A stretch of DNA of 64,000 nt from PoT sp049331405. Its GTDB lineage: Bacteria > Planctomycetota > Planctomycetia > Isosphaerales > Isosphaeraceae. Position numbers and translations under genes: made by a program. Location: NCBI RefSeq assembly GCF_049331405.1, contig NZ_CP186274.1, positions 8,928,001-8,992,000 on the forward strand, written 5' to 3'. Below the pieces are notes generated by a model. The model was not told the DNA's origin and searched no databases. It saw nothing but the letters and a program-made list of their open reading frames with translations. This document shows positions 52,504-62,267 of this stretch, piece by piece. Each line of letters starts with the position of its first letter. Position 1 is the first letter of the stretch.

Positions 52504-55027
52504 TCAGGACCGGGCGGCGGCCCCGGCGACGTTCGACGCGGCCATCCGGATGACGGCCTCGATGTCGAGGATCAGGGAGACGCGCCCATTGCCCAGGATA
52601 CTCACGCCGGAGAGCCCGGGCACGGGCTGGAAGTTCTTCTCCAGAGATTTCAGGACGGCCTCCTGCATCCCGATCAGCTCGTCGACGACCAGCCCGGCCG
52701 TCTCCTCGCCGTTGCTGATGATGGCGACCGTCAGGGGTTTCTTCGACTCCGCCTGCCCATGTGCATGACCATTCCCGCTGCCGTTCCCGCCGGCGAAGGC
52801 CTCTTCGAGCGAGGCGAGCCCCTCGCGGCCGAAGGCGTCGCCGAGGGTCAGCAGCGAGATGATCCGGCCCCGGATCTCGATGGCGGGCCGACCCTGGACG
52901 CTGTAGATGTCCCCCCGGCCGACCTCGATGACCTCGGCGAGGTGGTCGAGCGGGATCGCGTACGCCTCGCCGCCGATCCGGGTCAGGAGCACGGGGAGGA
53001 TTGCCAGCGTCAGCGGCAGGCGGATCGAGAAGGTGGTGCCGACGCCCGGCTCGGAGCGGACGTCGACCGAGCCGTTGAGGCTCTCGATCCGGCTCTTGAC
53101 GATGTCCATGCCGACCCCACGGCCGGAGATGTCCGTGATCTTCTCGGCGGTGCTCAGGCCCGGGTGCCAGATGAACTGGATGAGCTGGTGCTCGCTCAGG
53201 CGCCTCGACTCCTCCTCGCCGATCAGGCCGTTGGCGACGGCCTTGCGCCTGACCCGCTCGGCGGCGATGCCCCGGCCGTCGTCGCCGACGGTGATGACGA
53301 TGCTGTTGCCCCGGTGCGAGGCCGTCATCGTGACCGTGCCGGCCCTCGGCTTGCCGAGCCGCTCGCGCTCGTCGGGGGACTCGAGGCCGTGGTCGACCGA
53401 GTTGCGGACGAGGTGGACGATGGGATCCCCCAGCTCGTCGACCATCCGCTTGTCCAGCTCGGTCTTCTCGCCGTCGATCCGCAGCGTGACCTCCTTGCCG
53501 GACGAGAGCCGGAGGTCGCGGATCACGCGCTGGAAGCGGTCGAAGAGGGGGCCGATGGGGACCATCCGGGTCTCCAGCACCCCGCGCTGGATGCCGTCGG
53601 AGACGCGCGCGAGGTGGTCGATGGCCTCGGCCATGGTGTTGAGCCGCTCGCGCCCCTGGCGGATGATGTCCAGCTCGTCCTGGATCGCCCGGAAGTTCTC
53701 GCGGAGCCTGCGGAACTGCGACGCCCAGCGCTCGGCCGAGCCGTCATCGCCCCCGCCATGCGCGAGCAACCCTTCGAGCCCCCGCGCGATGCTCTCGAGC
53801 CGATCCGAGGTGTCGGACGCCAGCACCTGGGCGTTCGAGCCGCGGAAGAGCTCCTCGAGCCCCCGGGAGAACTCGAAGAAGCGGGCCTTGCTGATGACCA
53901 GCTCCCCCGCGAGGTTCATGAGCTGGTCGAGCCGATCGACGTCGACGCGGACCGTCTCCGTGACCTTCGCCCGCTTCTCGGCGCCCTGGGGCTCGGGCGT
54001 CGGCTTCGATGCGGGCTCGTCCGCGGGCCTTTCGATGGGGGCGGGCGATGGGGCTTCCGCCTCGGGCCGTTCGGGCGGCGGGGAAGGGGCCTGGACCCGC
54101 TCCTCGGCCCGCGGGGGCGGGGGCGGGGGTGGGGATCGCCCGGGGCCGGGAACGCCCCTCGACGCGGATCTCGGCGACGCCGTCCACGTCGGCCAGGGCG
54201 TGCAGCTCGTCGATGTCGCAGTCGGCCTCGAGGTCGATCGCGAATTCGGGCAGGGCCTCGATGTCGTCGAGGTCCTCGACGCGGGGCCGGGTCGCGATCA
54301 CGCGGGCCTTGGCCGATAAACGCGTGAGCACAAGCTTGGCCTTCATGTCCGGCCAGGAGAGGCCGGGCTCGAAGACCAGGACCAGCGTGAGCGTCCCCGG
54401 CTGTTCCAGGCTCACCGCCGGGGTGGGCATCGGCGGTGGGGGCTCCTCGACCGGCGATGGAGGATCGATCGGGGGCGGCGGGGGCTCCTCGACGACGGGG
54501 GCCCCGGCGACGGGCTCGGGGTCGACTTCGGGCTCCGGCTCCGGCCCCGGTCCCGGTCCCGGATCAGGCAACGGCTCGGGCGTCGGCGCGGGAGACCCGG
54601 CAGGGGCCTCGGCCCGGGGCTCCGAGGAGGAACGCCGATCCTTGCCGAGGCTCGTGACGACCAGCTCGGTCAGCTCGGAGAGGCTGATCTCGCTGGAGCC
54701 CTTCTCGCGCAGCTCGGCGTGATAGTCGCGCAGGGCGTCGAGGCAGCGGAGGACGATGTCGAGCGAAGGGCGGTCGAGCCTGCGACGCCCCGCGCGGAGC
54801 TCGTCGAAGTAGGTCTCGAGGTGATGGGTCAGGCCCTTCACCTCGTCGAACCCCATGACCGTCGACCCCCCTTTGAGGCTGTGGATCAGGCGGAAGGCCT
54901 CGCGCAGGGCCTTCTCGTCGTCGGGGGCCTGCTCGAGCTGCAGGAGCAAGGCGCCGAGGCCGACGATCTGCTCGTCGCTCTCGTCGAGATAGAAGGGCAG
55001 CAGGTCCCCAAGGTCGAACCCCGACAT
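52504..55027 (-). pseudogene. cheA: Chemotaxis histidine kinase, split by a one-base frameshift
   Basis: The first frame (ATG 55027) encodes the P1 domain with phospho-acceptor His49 (LIHSLKGGS), a proline-rich linker and a P2-like domain ending at about residue 295. The second frame resumes (…ERPADEPASKPTPEPQGAEK…) and gives P3 dimerisation, the ATPase (NSVDHGLE, VGDDGRGI, DISGRGVGMDIV) and the CheW-like P5. Removing one base from 52504-55027 (2524 bases) yields one protein of 840 residues. The shift lies in the linker at 54113-54134, where G runs of five repeat on the plus strand (GGGGGC units). It may be a sequencing error, phase variation or real inactivation. Kinase residues appear intact. 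Confidence 0.85.
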
Positions 55028-55062
55028 GGACGGTCACCTCGATCGGATCGGCCGGACTGGAG

Positions 55063-55899
55063 TCAGGCAGGCCTCTGGTAGAGCCAGGACTTGTGCTTCA
55101 CCAACGCGCCGAGCATCGGGAAGATCCCCTCCGACGGGCCGACGACGAGGTATCCCCCCTTCGCCAGCGACGCGATCAGGTGCTTCACGACCGACTTCTT
55201 GGAATCCTCGTCGAAATAAATCAGCACATTCTTGATGAACACGCAGTCGAACGGATCTTCCCGCAACGGCTCCAGCAAATTGTGGAGCCGGAACGTCGCG
55301 TCGGCCCGGACCTCCTGCGAGAGCTCCCACCTGCGGGCGGCCGGGTCGTGCGTGAAGTGGCGGGACCGCTCGGCCTCGGGGACGAGCCTGAGCGCCCGCT
55401 CGTCGTAGACGCCGGCCCTCGCGGCCTTGAGCACGGCCCCGCTGAGGTCGGTGCCGAGCAGCTTGATCCGCCAGCCGTTGAAGTCCTTCCGCCTCCCCTG
55501 GATCTTCAGGGCGGCCGAGTACAGCTCCTCGCCCGTGCTGCTCGCGGCCGACCAGACCCGCAGGCTCCTGGGCCGCTTGCGGGCCTTCGCCTGCTCGAGC
55601 ATCTGGGGCAGGAACTCGCCGGCGAACCATTCATACTGATGCGGGTCGCGGTAGAAGTACGTCTCGTTGGTCGTCATCTCGTCGACGAACAACGGCACCT
55701 CGGCCGCGCCCGCGGCGGACCGCAGGTGGGCGAGGTAGGCCGAGAAGGTGGCGATGCCCGTGGCGCGGAGCCTCCTCCGGATCCGGGTCGAGACCATCAC
55801 CCGCTTGGTCTCCGGGATCCGGATGCCGGCGAGGCGGTAGATGAGCGTGCAGAAGCTCGCGCACTCCTCCTCCGTCAGCTCGCCGCCGATCGCCGTCAT
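55063..55899 (-). CDS. cheR: Chemotaxis protein methyltransferase
   Basis: A 278-residue S-adenosylmethionine enzyme that methylates receptor glutamates. The N-terminal helical domain (ECASFCTLIYRLAGIRIPET) is followed by TNETYFYRDPHQYEWF, the SAM motif LRVWSAASSTGEELYSAAL, GTDLSGAVLKAARAGVY and FDCVFIKNVLIYFDE. I chose the ATG at 55899 with GGAGGGG before it; the ATG at 55920 is also in frame. It lies between mcp and cheA, 35 bp from each. Confidence 0.93.
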   Translation of the reverse strand: MTAIGGELTEEECASFCTLIYRLAGIRIPETKRVMVSTRIRRRLRATGIATFSAYLAHLRSAAGAAEVPLFVDEMTTNETYFYRDPHQYEWFAGEFLPQMLEQAKARKRPRSLRVWSAASSTGEELYSAALKIQGRRKDFNGWRIKLLGTDLSGAVLKAARAGVYDERALRLVPEAERSRHFTHDPAARRWELSQEVRADATFRLHNLLEPLREDPFDCVFIKNVLIYFDEDSKKSVVKHLIASLAKGGYLVVGPSEGIFPMLGALVKHKSWLYQRPA

Positions 55900-55933
55900 C
55901 GCCGCCCCTCCGCGGATCACGGGCCGAAGCCGA

Positions 55934-58438
55934 TCAGACCTTGAACCCGGAGATCACGTTCTTGAGCGAGTTCGCCTGCGCCCCGAGCTCCTCCGCGCTG
56001 GCGGAGAGCTCCTCGGAGCTGGACGCGTTCGTCTCGGTGATCGACGAGACGTTCTGGATCGCCTTGCTGACCTCCTCGGCCGACTCCGACTGCTCCTGGG
56101 TCGCCTCGGCGATCTTGGCGATGCTGAGCGCGGTCTCCTCGACCCCCTTGACGATCGTGGCGAGCGACTTGCCCGCGGCCTCGGAGAGCTGCGCGCCGTC
56201 GGCCACGCGGCGGGTCGACTCCTTGATGAGCGCGGTGATCTCCTTGGCCGCGCCCCTCGAGCGCTCGGCCAGCTTGCGGACCTCGTCGGCGACGACCGCG
56301 AAGCCGAGGCCGTGCTCGCCGGCCCTGGCCGCCTCGATGGCCGCGTTGAGGGCGAGCAGGTTCGTCTGGCTGGCGATCTCGCTGATGACCTGGATGATGT
56401 CGCTGACCTGCTCGCTCGACTTGCGGATCAGGACCATCGCCTCGATCGCCTGGTCGACCGAGTCCCCCCCTTGCTTGGCGAGGTGCGACGACTTCTCGGC
56501 GAGTTCCTTGGCCGACCCGGCGTTGCGGTTGATCTCGAGGATCGCCTTGCCGAGGTGCTCGATCGAGGCCGACATCTCCTCGACGGTCGCCGCCTGGTTC
56601 TGCGACGACTCGCTGAGGTAGCTGGCGCTCTCGGCGACGACCTGCGACCCCTCGGCGAACTGGTTGGCGCTCTCGATGACCTCGCCGATGACGTGCTTGA
56701 GGTCGGCCATCATCTTGGCCAGGGCCTCGCCGAGCCGCCCCATGTCGTCGGGGCCGGAGACGCCGACCTCGACGGAGAGGTCCCCCTTGGCGGCGGCCTG
56801 GGCCACCATCATGAGCTGGTTGACCTTGGCCTCGATCTCCCGCTTGTCGCGCTCGATCGACGCCCGCTGCTTGGCGCGGTCGAGCGCCGTGGAGAGGACC
56901 CGGGCCACCCCCCGGAGCGCCTCGAGCCGCTGCTCGCCCAGCTCCTGCTTGACGTCGGACATGAAGTCCATCGTGCCGACGACCTTGCCGTTGAGCTGGA
57001 TCGGGAACGCCAGCGCCCCGGTGATCCCGAGCCTCCGCGCGACCGGTGCCCTCGGGCAGTCGGACAGCTCGCTCAGGTCGTCGGTGAAGAAGAGGTCGCG
57101 TCGCCGCCAGGCGCGGCCGATCAGGCCCTCCCCCTCGCGGAAGCGGCAGGCCCGCGTCACCCTGCGGAACTCCTCGTCCACCGTACCCGACTCGGACATG
57201 AACACAAGCTGATCGGACTCCTCGTCGAGGCGCCAGTACGAGCCGTAGACCCAGCCGAACGCCTTGCGCACGGCCTCGAGGGCCGAGACGATCATCTCCT
57301 CGACCCCTTGCGCCCGCCCGAGGGCGAGCAGCACCTGGTTGAGCGCCTCGGTGTTCTCGGCCAGGATCTTCGCCCGCCTCTCGGCCTCGACCTTCGACGT
57401 GACGACTTCCCAGGTCAGCATCGGGCCGAGGTACGTGCCGTCGCGGTCGAGGATGGAGGTCACGAGCAGGTCGAGAGACTCGGGGCCGACCCGGATCACC
57501 GCGCGGTGGGGCAGGTTCCTCGGGTCGGCGAGGAGCCTACGCTGGTGCTCGGGGGCCTTGTGGAAGAGGTCGATCGACTGGCCGATCATCGCGTCGGACT
57601 TGATCGGCAGGTACGCCTCGAGCCCCTTCAGGGTCCGCTGCGAGGCCGGGTTCATGTAGCGGATCTTGAGGTCGCGATCCGCGTAGATCATGTTCAGCGG
57701 CGCGTTCTCGATCATCCGGAAGATGCGCGTGAGCTCCTGCTCCTTGCCGAGCTTGGCGATCTTGTCCGACGCCGTGCGGCCCAGGACGCGCAGGACCTCC
57801 ATCCGCATCGGCGAGATGTTCACCGAGCTCGTCGCGAAGAAGTCCATCGTGCCGATCACGCGGCCGTCGTACGCGAGCGGGATGCAGACGCCCGACTCGA
57901 TCCCGGCCCGGCTCGCGATGGGAGCCCGGCAGCAGTCGTCGAGGTTCTCGAGGTCGGCGACGAAGACGAGGTCCTGCTGCCTCCAGGCCCTCCCGTTCAG
58001 CCCTTCGCCTTCCTTGAACGTGGCCGAGCGCGTGACCCGGTGGAACTCGGGGTCGACCGTCCCGGAGTCGATCGAGAAGACGAGCGCGTTCCGCTCGGGG
58101 TCGACCGTCCAGTACGACGCATAGGACCAGCCGAGCCTGTCGCGGATTGTGTCGAGGGTCGACCGGATGATCTCGTCGGTGGAGCCCGCACGCACGATGG
58201 CGTTGATCGTGTCGATCATCGCGCGGGCGTTGCCGAGGGCCTCCTCGGCGTCGCCGTTCGCGTGGGCGGGGACGGCGTTCGCGTGTGCGCCCGCGAGGCC
58301 GGGGCTCGCGTTCGACTCCGGCGCGGCCGGGGGCGTCGGCGCGAGCGAAGTCTCGGCCGTCGAGTCGTATCGAAGTCCTTGCGGGAGTCGCCGCTTCATC
58401 CGTGCCGGGCGCCGCGATCGCTGGGTCGGGTCGAGCAT
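55934..58438 (-). CDS. Soluble chemoreceptor with GAF-PAS-GAF sensing domains
   Basis: An 834-residue methyl-accepting chemotaxis protein without membrane helices. The order is GAF (about 65-225), PAS (about 235-360: IYADRDLKIRYMNPAS), GAF (about 375-520), a HAMP-like segment (about 540-590: VAQAAAKGDLSVEVGVSGPD) and the signalling domain (about 595-834) with the tip IASQTNLLALNAAIEAARAG. The two GAF domains are similar to each other (SYASYWTVDPERNALVFSID and GSYWRLDEESDQLVFMSES), which suggests internal duplication. It should sense a cytoplasmic small molecule. It lies between cheW and cheR. Confidence 0.93.
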   Translation of the reverse strand: MLDPTQRSRRPARMKRRLPQGLRYDSTAETSLAPTPPAAPESNASPGLAGAHANAVPAHANGDAEEALGNARAMIDTINAIVRAGSTDEIIRSTLDTIRDRLGWSYASYWTVDPERNALVFSIDSGTVDPEFHRVTRSATFKEGEGLNGRAWRQQDLVFVADLENLDDCCRAPIASRAGIESGVCIPLAYDGRVIGTMDFFATSSVNISPMRMEVLRVLGRTASDKIAKLGKEQELTRIFRMIENAPLNMIYADRDLKIRYMNPASQRTLKGLEAYLPIKSDAMIGQSIDLFHKAPEHQRRLLADPRNLPHRAVIRVGPESLDLLVTSILDRDGTYLGPMLTWEVVTSKVEAERRAKILAENTEALNQVLLALGRAQGVEEMIVSALEAVRKAFGWVYGSYWRLDEESDQLVFMSESGTVDEEFRRVTRACRFREGEGLIGRAWRRRDLFFTDDLSELSDCPRAPVARRLGITGALAFPIQLNGKVVGTMDFMSDVKQELGEQRLEALRGVARVLSTALDRAKQRASIERDKREIEAKVNQLMMVAQAAAKGDLSVEVGVSGPDDMGRLGEALAKMMADLKHVIGEVIESANQFAEGSQVVAESASYLSESSQNQAATVEEMSASIEHLGKAILEINRNAGSAKELAEKSSHLAKQGGDSVDQAIEAMVLIRKSSEQVSDIIQVISEIASQTNLLALNAAIEAARAGEHGLGFAVVADEVRKLAERSRGAAKEITALIKESTRRVADGAQLSEAAGKSLATIVKGVEETALSIAKIAEATQEQSESAEEVSKAIQNVSSITETNASSSEELSASAEELGAQANSLKNVISGFKV

Positions 58439-58461
58439 GGGGCGTTCCAGTGGGTGTCGAT

Positions 58462-58962
58462 TCAGGCGCCGGTTTCGAGTTCGTTGGGGTCGAGCAGCTT
58501 GTCGATGTCGAGGATCATCAGGAGCCGGTCGTCTCGCCTGGCCAGCCCGGAGATGCACCGTTGCGAGGCGGCCGTCACCGCGATCGGCACCGGCTGGATC
58601 TGGTCGTGGGCGATCTTCATGACCTCGGTGACCTCGTCCACGATCAGGCCGACGGTCTTGCCGTGGCTGTTGACGACGATCGTGCGGGTCTCGTCGTCGA
58701 GCGGCCTCGCTCCGAGTCCGAACCGCTTGCGCAGGCTGACGATCGGGATGACGGTCCCCCGCAGGTTGATGAGCCCCTCGATCGACTCGGGGGCGCGTGG
58801 GAGCCTGGTGATGGGTTTCATCAGGATGATCTCCTGGATCGTCCTGATGGCGATCGCGTAGTGCTCGCCTTCGAGCAAGAACCCGATGAACTGCCCGACC
58901 GTCGGCTCCAACCTCGTCGAGTCGCGGCCGCTCGGATTCGGCTGCCGGGTCGCGGAGGACAT
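58462..58962 (-). CDS. cheW: Chemotaxis coupling protein
   Basis: A 166-residue CheW. FIGFLLEGEHYAIAIRTIQE, INLRGTVIPIVSLRKRFGLG, TIVVNSHGKTVGLIVDEVTE and RLLMILDIDKLL are the expected SH3-like core segments. It links the receptor to CheA. The ATG at 58962 follows AAAGGGA at 8 bases; the frame extends to 59022 without a better start. It is the first gene of the operon. The 20 residues before the domain are a flexible, polar leader. Confidence 0.92.
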   Translation of the reverse strand: MSSATRQPNPSGRDSTRLEPTVGQFIGFLLEGEHYAIAIRTIQEIILMKPITRLPRAPESIEGLINLRGTVIPIVSLRKRFGLGARPLDDETRTIVVNSHGKTVGLIVDEVTEVMKIAHDQIQPVPIAVTAASQRCISGLARRDDRLLMILDIDKLLDPNELETGA

Positions 58963-59581
58963 GGACGCGTTCCCTTTTTTCTTTTTCCATCCATCGAAGT
59001 GTCGGCCGAGGTGCAACCGCACCCCTCTGCGCGGACCGGCCCCGCCGCGAGAGAGGCCCCGGGTCGACTTCGACCCGGTACACCATCCCGTTGCCGCCCG
59101 CCGTCACTTTCGCTCAATCAGCTTTTCCCAATGTACCACACAAACCGATCGGGCAAGCCCTAATGCCAGGCCCGGGCCCGCTTTCTCTGCGGATCATTCC
59201 GACCATGCCGAAATTTCCACCGAACGACGAGCTGCCTCCCCCCATGAGACATCTCATGAGGTGAGCCTGACCTCGCCTGCCGCCTCGCAAGTCGACGAAC
59301 GGCGATGCGGGCGCGGGCAGCCGATCTCGATGAGCCCCTTGCCAATCCCCTCTTGGGGTCCAGCCGCCAACCATCAGGGGGATCCTCCACAATCAGGATC
59401 GATTCCCCGGAGAATCTTGATGTCCTTGTGAAACCGATTTCCAAAGAAGTGTGACCGTTACTAAAATTCATCATCTAAAGTAAAAGCGGGACGCCACTGG
59501 TCCCTCCACTTTACTGTCGCAGTCTCTCCGCCGACGGGCAGAAGAAGGCCTCGCGACCCCTGGCTAAGGAGGCCTGCTACC
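58963..59581. other. Promoter region of the che operon and gene-free stretch
   Basis: About 620 bp. Leftward, TACATT at about 59132-59137 could be a -10 for the che operon, with a poor -35. A hairpin (AGTAAA...TTTACT with GGGAC/GTCCC inside) lies at 59479-59515, upstream of the zinc-ribbon gene. No gene is supported. Confidence 0.4.
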
Positions 59582-59851
59582 GTGATCATGTATGTCGTCT
59601 ACGCCGCCCTGATGGCGGCCTTCCTCGTCCTGGCCAGGCGACTCCTCTACGTCTACCGGTTCCTCTCCTCCCGGAAGCACGCCTGCCCTCGCTGCGGGAA
59701 AGAGAGGTCTCTGAGGCGCGAGCCACGCCGGAAGTTCGACCGATACATCTCCCAGTTCGTGGACTCGAGGCGGTACAAGTGCCTGGTCTGTCGATGGTCG
59801 GGATTGCTGCGCCAGGGCCCCGACGACGAGCTAGACCACTGGGCGGACTAG
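59582..59851 (+). CDS. Small membrane protein with zinc-ribbon
   Basis: An 89-residue protein. An N-terminal membrane helix (about 3-27) is followed by two cysteine pairs, CPRCG and CLVC, about 33 residues apart, which look like a zinc ribbon. It starts at the GTG at 59582 (or the ATG at 59588); AAGGAGG at 59564-59570 supports either. No family is recognised. The cytoplasmic zinc domain could bind nucleic acid or protein. Confidence 0.6.
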   Translation: MIMYVVYAALMAAFLVLARRLLYVYRFLSSRKHACPRCGKERSLRREPRRKFDRYISQFVDSRRYKCLVCRWSGLLRQGPDDELDHWAD

Positions 59852-60070
59852 CCCTCGCCGTTCGCCCGGATCATCCTCAACCGGCCCGTCAAAATCGCCC
59901 GCGAGTCGCCCAAGCCAACGCGATCGACGGCGGCGGAGCGATCGCACACCGCGGCCGACTTCGCGAGATATGTCCACGGACATGACGATCCGACAGCTTC
60001 TTACGAAGATATGACACGAGCCGAGGCGGCGGCGGGCCACCTCGGCTCCGGAGCGATGACCGCGAGTCCG

Positions 60071-60697
60071 TCAGGCCCCCTTGAGGGCCGGGGATTCGGG
60101 CGAGACTCGCTGCAATTCGGCCTCCAGCTCGGCGATCCGCGACTGGAGCTTCTCGAGGACCGGGACGACCTCGCTCCTCGAGAATCGCTGGTGAATATGC
60201 TGGGAACAGTTGATGTCCCAGGCCTCGACGTCGAAGAGGATCGCCCGCTCGACCCGCCCCGGGTAGGAGGGGTCGCGGAGCTTCTCCTCCAGGGCCGCGT
60301 CCCCCTCGACGACGCGTGCGCGGCCCCAGACCTTGATGCGCTGGCCCTGGGCGTAATCCATCAGGAAGAGGAAGGCCCGGGGATTCTCGGAGAGGTTGCC
60401 CAGGGTGATGTACTGGCGGTTGCCCCCGAAGTCGGCGAAGCCCAGCGTGGTGTCGTCGACCACCTTGAGAAAGCCGGGAGACCCGCCGCGATACTGGATG
60501 TACGGCTGCCCCTCGGCGTTCGAGGTGCCGAGATAAAACATGTCGAGCCCCGCGAGGAACTCGGACAGCTCGGGGGTCACGGTCGTCTGCCAGCCCCGGC
60601 CCCGTTCGAGCCGGGCGTACTGGCTCCGCGAACCCTTCCGCCCCTGGATCGCCTTCACCGCGGGGGTGAAGGCGACGTCGCTCGGGTACGTCCTCAT
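60071..60697 (-). CDS. Pyridoxamine 5'-phosphate oxidase-like FMN protein
   Basis: A 208-residue PNPOx-fold flavoprotein (FLAGLDMFYLGTSNAEGQP, then YIQYRGGSPGFLKVVDDTTL and NPRAFLFLMDYAQGQRIKVW). A C-terminal coiled segment (EVVPVLEKLQSRIAELEAEL) may drive dimer formation. Substrate is unknown; such proteins are usually FMN- or F420-binding reductases. It follows the alpha/beta hydrolase by 45 bp and probably shares its transcript. Confidence 0.75.
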   Translation of the reverse strand: MRTYPSDVAFTPAVKAIQGRKGSRSQYARLERGRGWQTTVTPELSEFLAGLDMFYLGTSNAEGQPYIQYRGGSPGFLKVVDDTTLGFADFGGNRQYITLGNLSENPRAFLFLMDYAQGQRIKVWGRARVVEGDAALEEKLRDPSYPGRVERAILFDVEAWDINCSQHIHQRFSRSEVVPVLEKLQSRIAELEAELQRVSPESPALKGA

Positions 60698-60742
60698 CGC
60701 CGCATCCTCCCCCGGCCTCTCGGCCGGGCCCTCGACGGCACT

Positions 60743-61627
60743 TCAGCCCCTGGCCGCGTGCTTCTTCAGGAAGTCCCGGATCAAGGCCGCGATCTCCGGC
60801 CCGGCCGACTCCAGGGCGAAGTGCCCGGCGTCGAGCAGGTGGAACTCGAGGTCCTTGATGTCACGCTTGTACGGCTCGGCCCCCGCGGCGGGGAAGATCT
60901 GGTCGTTCTTGCCCCAGGCGATCAGCATCGGCGGCTGATGCTTGCGGAAGTACTCCTGCCAGCCCGGATAGAGCGGGGGGTTGCTGCCGTAGCTCAGGAA
61001 CATATCGAGCTGAATGTCCGCGTTCCCCTCGCGGTCGAGCAAGTATTGATCCGTCACCCACCCGTCCGGCGCGACGTTCTCGACGTTGGGGACGCCGTCG
61101 GTGTACTGCCAGCGCGTCGCTTCGAGCGTGAGCAGGCCCCGCAGGGCATCGCGTTTCTCGGGGTTCTTCGGGTCCTTCCAGTACGCCTTGATCGGCTCCC
61201 AGAAGGCGTTGTCGAGCCCCTCGTCATACGCGTTCCCGTTCTGCACGACGAACCCCGTCACCCGCTCGGGATGGGCCGTCGCCAGCCGATACCCCACCGG
61301 CGCCCCGTAATCCTGCACGTACAGGGCATACTTCGTCAGCCCGATCTTCTGCGTGAACGCGTCGATCACCTTCGCCACGTTGTCGAACGTGTACTCGAAT
61401 TTGTCATGCGAAGGCGCCGAACTATGTCCATACCCCGGATAATCCGGCGCCACGAGGTGGAACTCATCCGCCAGCGCGGGGATCAGGTTCCGGAACATCT
61501 GCGAGCTGGTGGGGAACCCGTGCAGCAGGAGCAGCGTCGGGGCATCCTTCGGCCCCGCCTCGCGATAGAAGACCTGCAGCCCGTCCACCTCGACCGTCTT
61601 GTGCGTCACCCGAGTTGAATCCCACAT
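60743..61627 (-). CDS. Alpha/beta hydrolase, epoxide hydrolase/dehalogenase-like
   Basis: A 294-residue alpha/beta hydrolase. HGFPTSSQMFRNLIPALA is the oxyanion loop, and YALYVQDYGAPVGYRLA places Asp at the nucleophile position, as in epoxide hydrolases and haloalkane dehalogenases. ILIAWGKNDQIFP gives the third acid and DAGHFALES the His. The substrate is not predictable. GGAG lies 8 bases before the ATG at 61627. It is first in a two-gene unit with the PNPOx-like gene. Confidence 0.8.
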   Translation of the reverse strand: MWDSTRVTHKTVEVDGLQVFYREAGPKDAPTLLLLHGFPTSSQMFRNLIPALADEFHLVAPDYPGYGHSSAPSHDKFEYTFDNVAKVIDAFTQKIGLTKYALYVQDYGAPVGYRLATAHPERVTGFVVQNGNAYDEGLDNAFWEPIKAYWKDPKNPEKRDALRGLLTLEATRWQYTDGVPNVENVAPDGWVTDQYLLDREGNADIQLDMFLSYGSNPPLYPGWQEYFRKHQPPMLIAWGKNDQIFPAAGAEPYKRDIKDLEFHLLDAGHFALESAGPEIAALIRDFLKKHAARG

Positions 61628-62267
61628 ATCTTCATCTCCGGTTCATGTTTGGGGCCCGGCTTATCCGCCATCGCCCCGTGGTGATCTCCGGCCCTCGGCA
61701 TCGCCCCGGGTCGCTTCGACCCGGGCCAGGGCACTCGTTTTCCTGATAATCCAAACCTCGTGCCACGGCTCAACAATTGCCACAACATCTTGAAACAAAA
61801 CCCATTGCAACGACCATCACCGACAACGACTAATCACGACATTTCGTGAACCGACGAATTTTCGTCACCTCTCCTCGAATTTTCGTGATCCCGCCTGAAC
61901 CTTTATTGTGTCAGATCACGATGAGCGCTAACACAATGGCGTATGGACGCGACAGGCGCCAGCCGCCCGAGCCAGATCGATCCATCGCACTCGGGGCCGT
62001 CGTGCCGGCTCCGGCAGCCCCGCAAGTCGCGGCTCAATCGCATCGCGAATCCATCTTTCGAAGGATTCCGAAGGGCGCGGACCCGCCCGCGGATCCCGCG
62101 AGGAGATCACGCAGGCGAGGCGAACGCGTTGCGACGTGGATGCGGTTGCAATCGATGGGCGACGCGGCTCAGCGAAGGCAGCGATGCGTCAGGGCTCATC
62201 CTCGATCCCCCAGGCTATTGACGACGCCTCGCGCCGGATCGCGAGTTATGAGGCCCGGCGGACGGCC
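61628..62267. other. Gene-free region with short repeats
   Basis: About 640 bp. Open frames lack ribosome binding sites. The AT-rich part 61790-61940 holds three direct repeats of about 12 bp (ATTTCGTGAACC, AATTTTCGTCACC, AATTTTCGTGATCC) at 61841-61891, and an inverted repeat ATTGTGT...ACACAAT at about 61904-61937. These could be operators of the leftward hydrolase gene. Confidence 0.4.

Noticed and set aside
55841..58861. 1006-codon plus-strand open frame across the chemoreceptor
   Set aside because: Antisense shadow of the receptor coding sequence with Leu/Arg/Asp-rich translation and no ribosome binding site.
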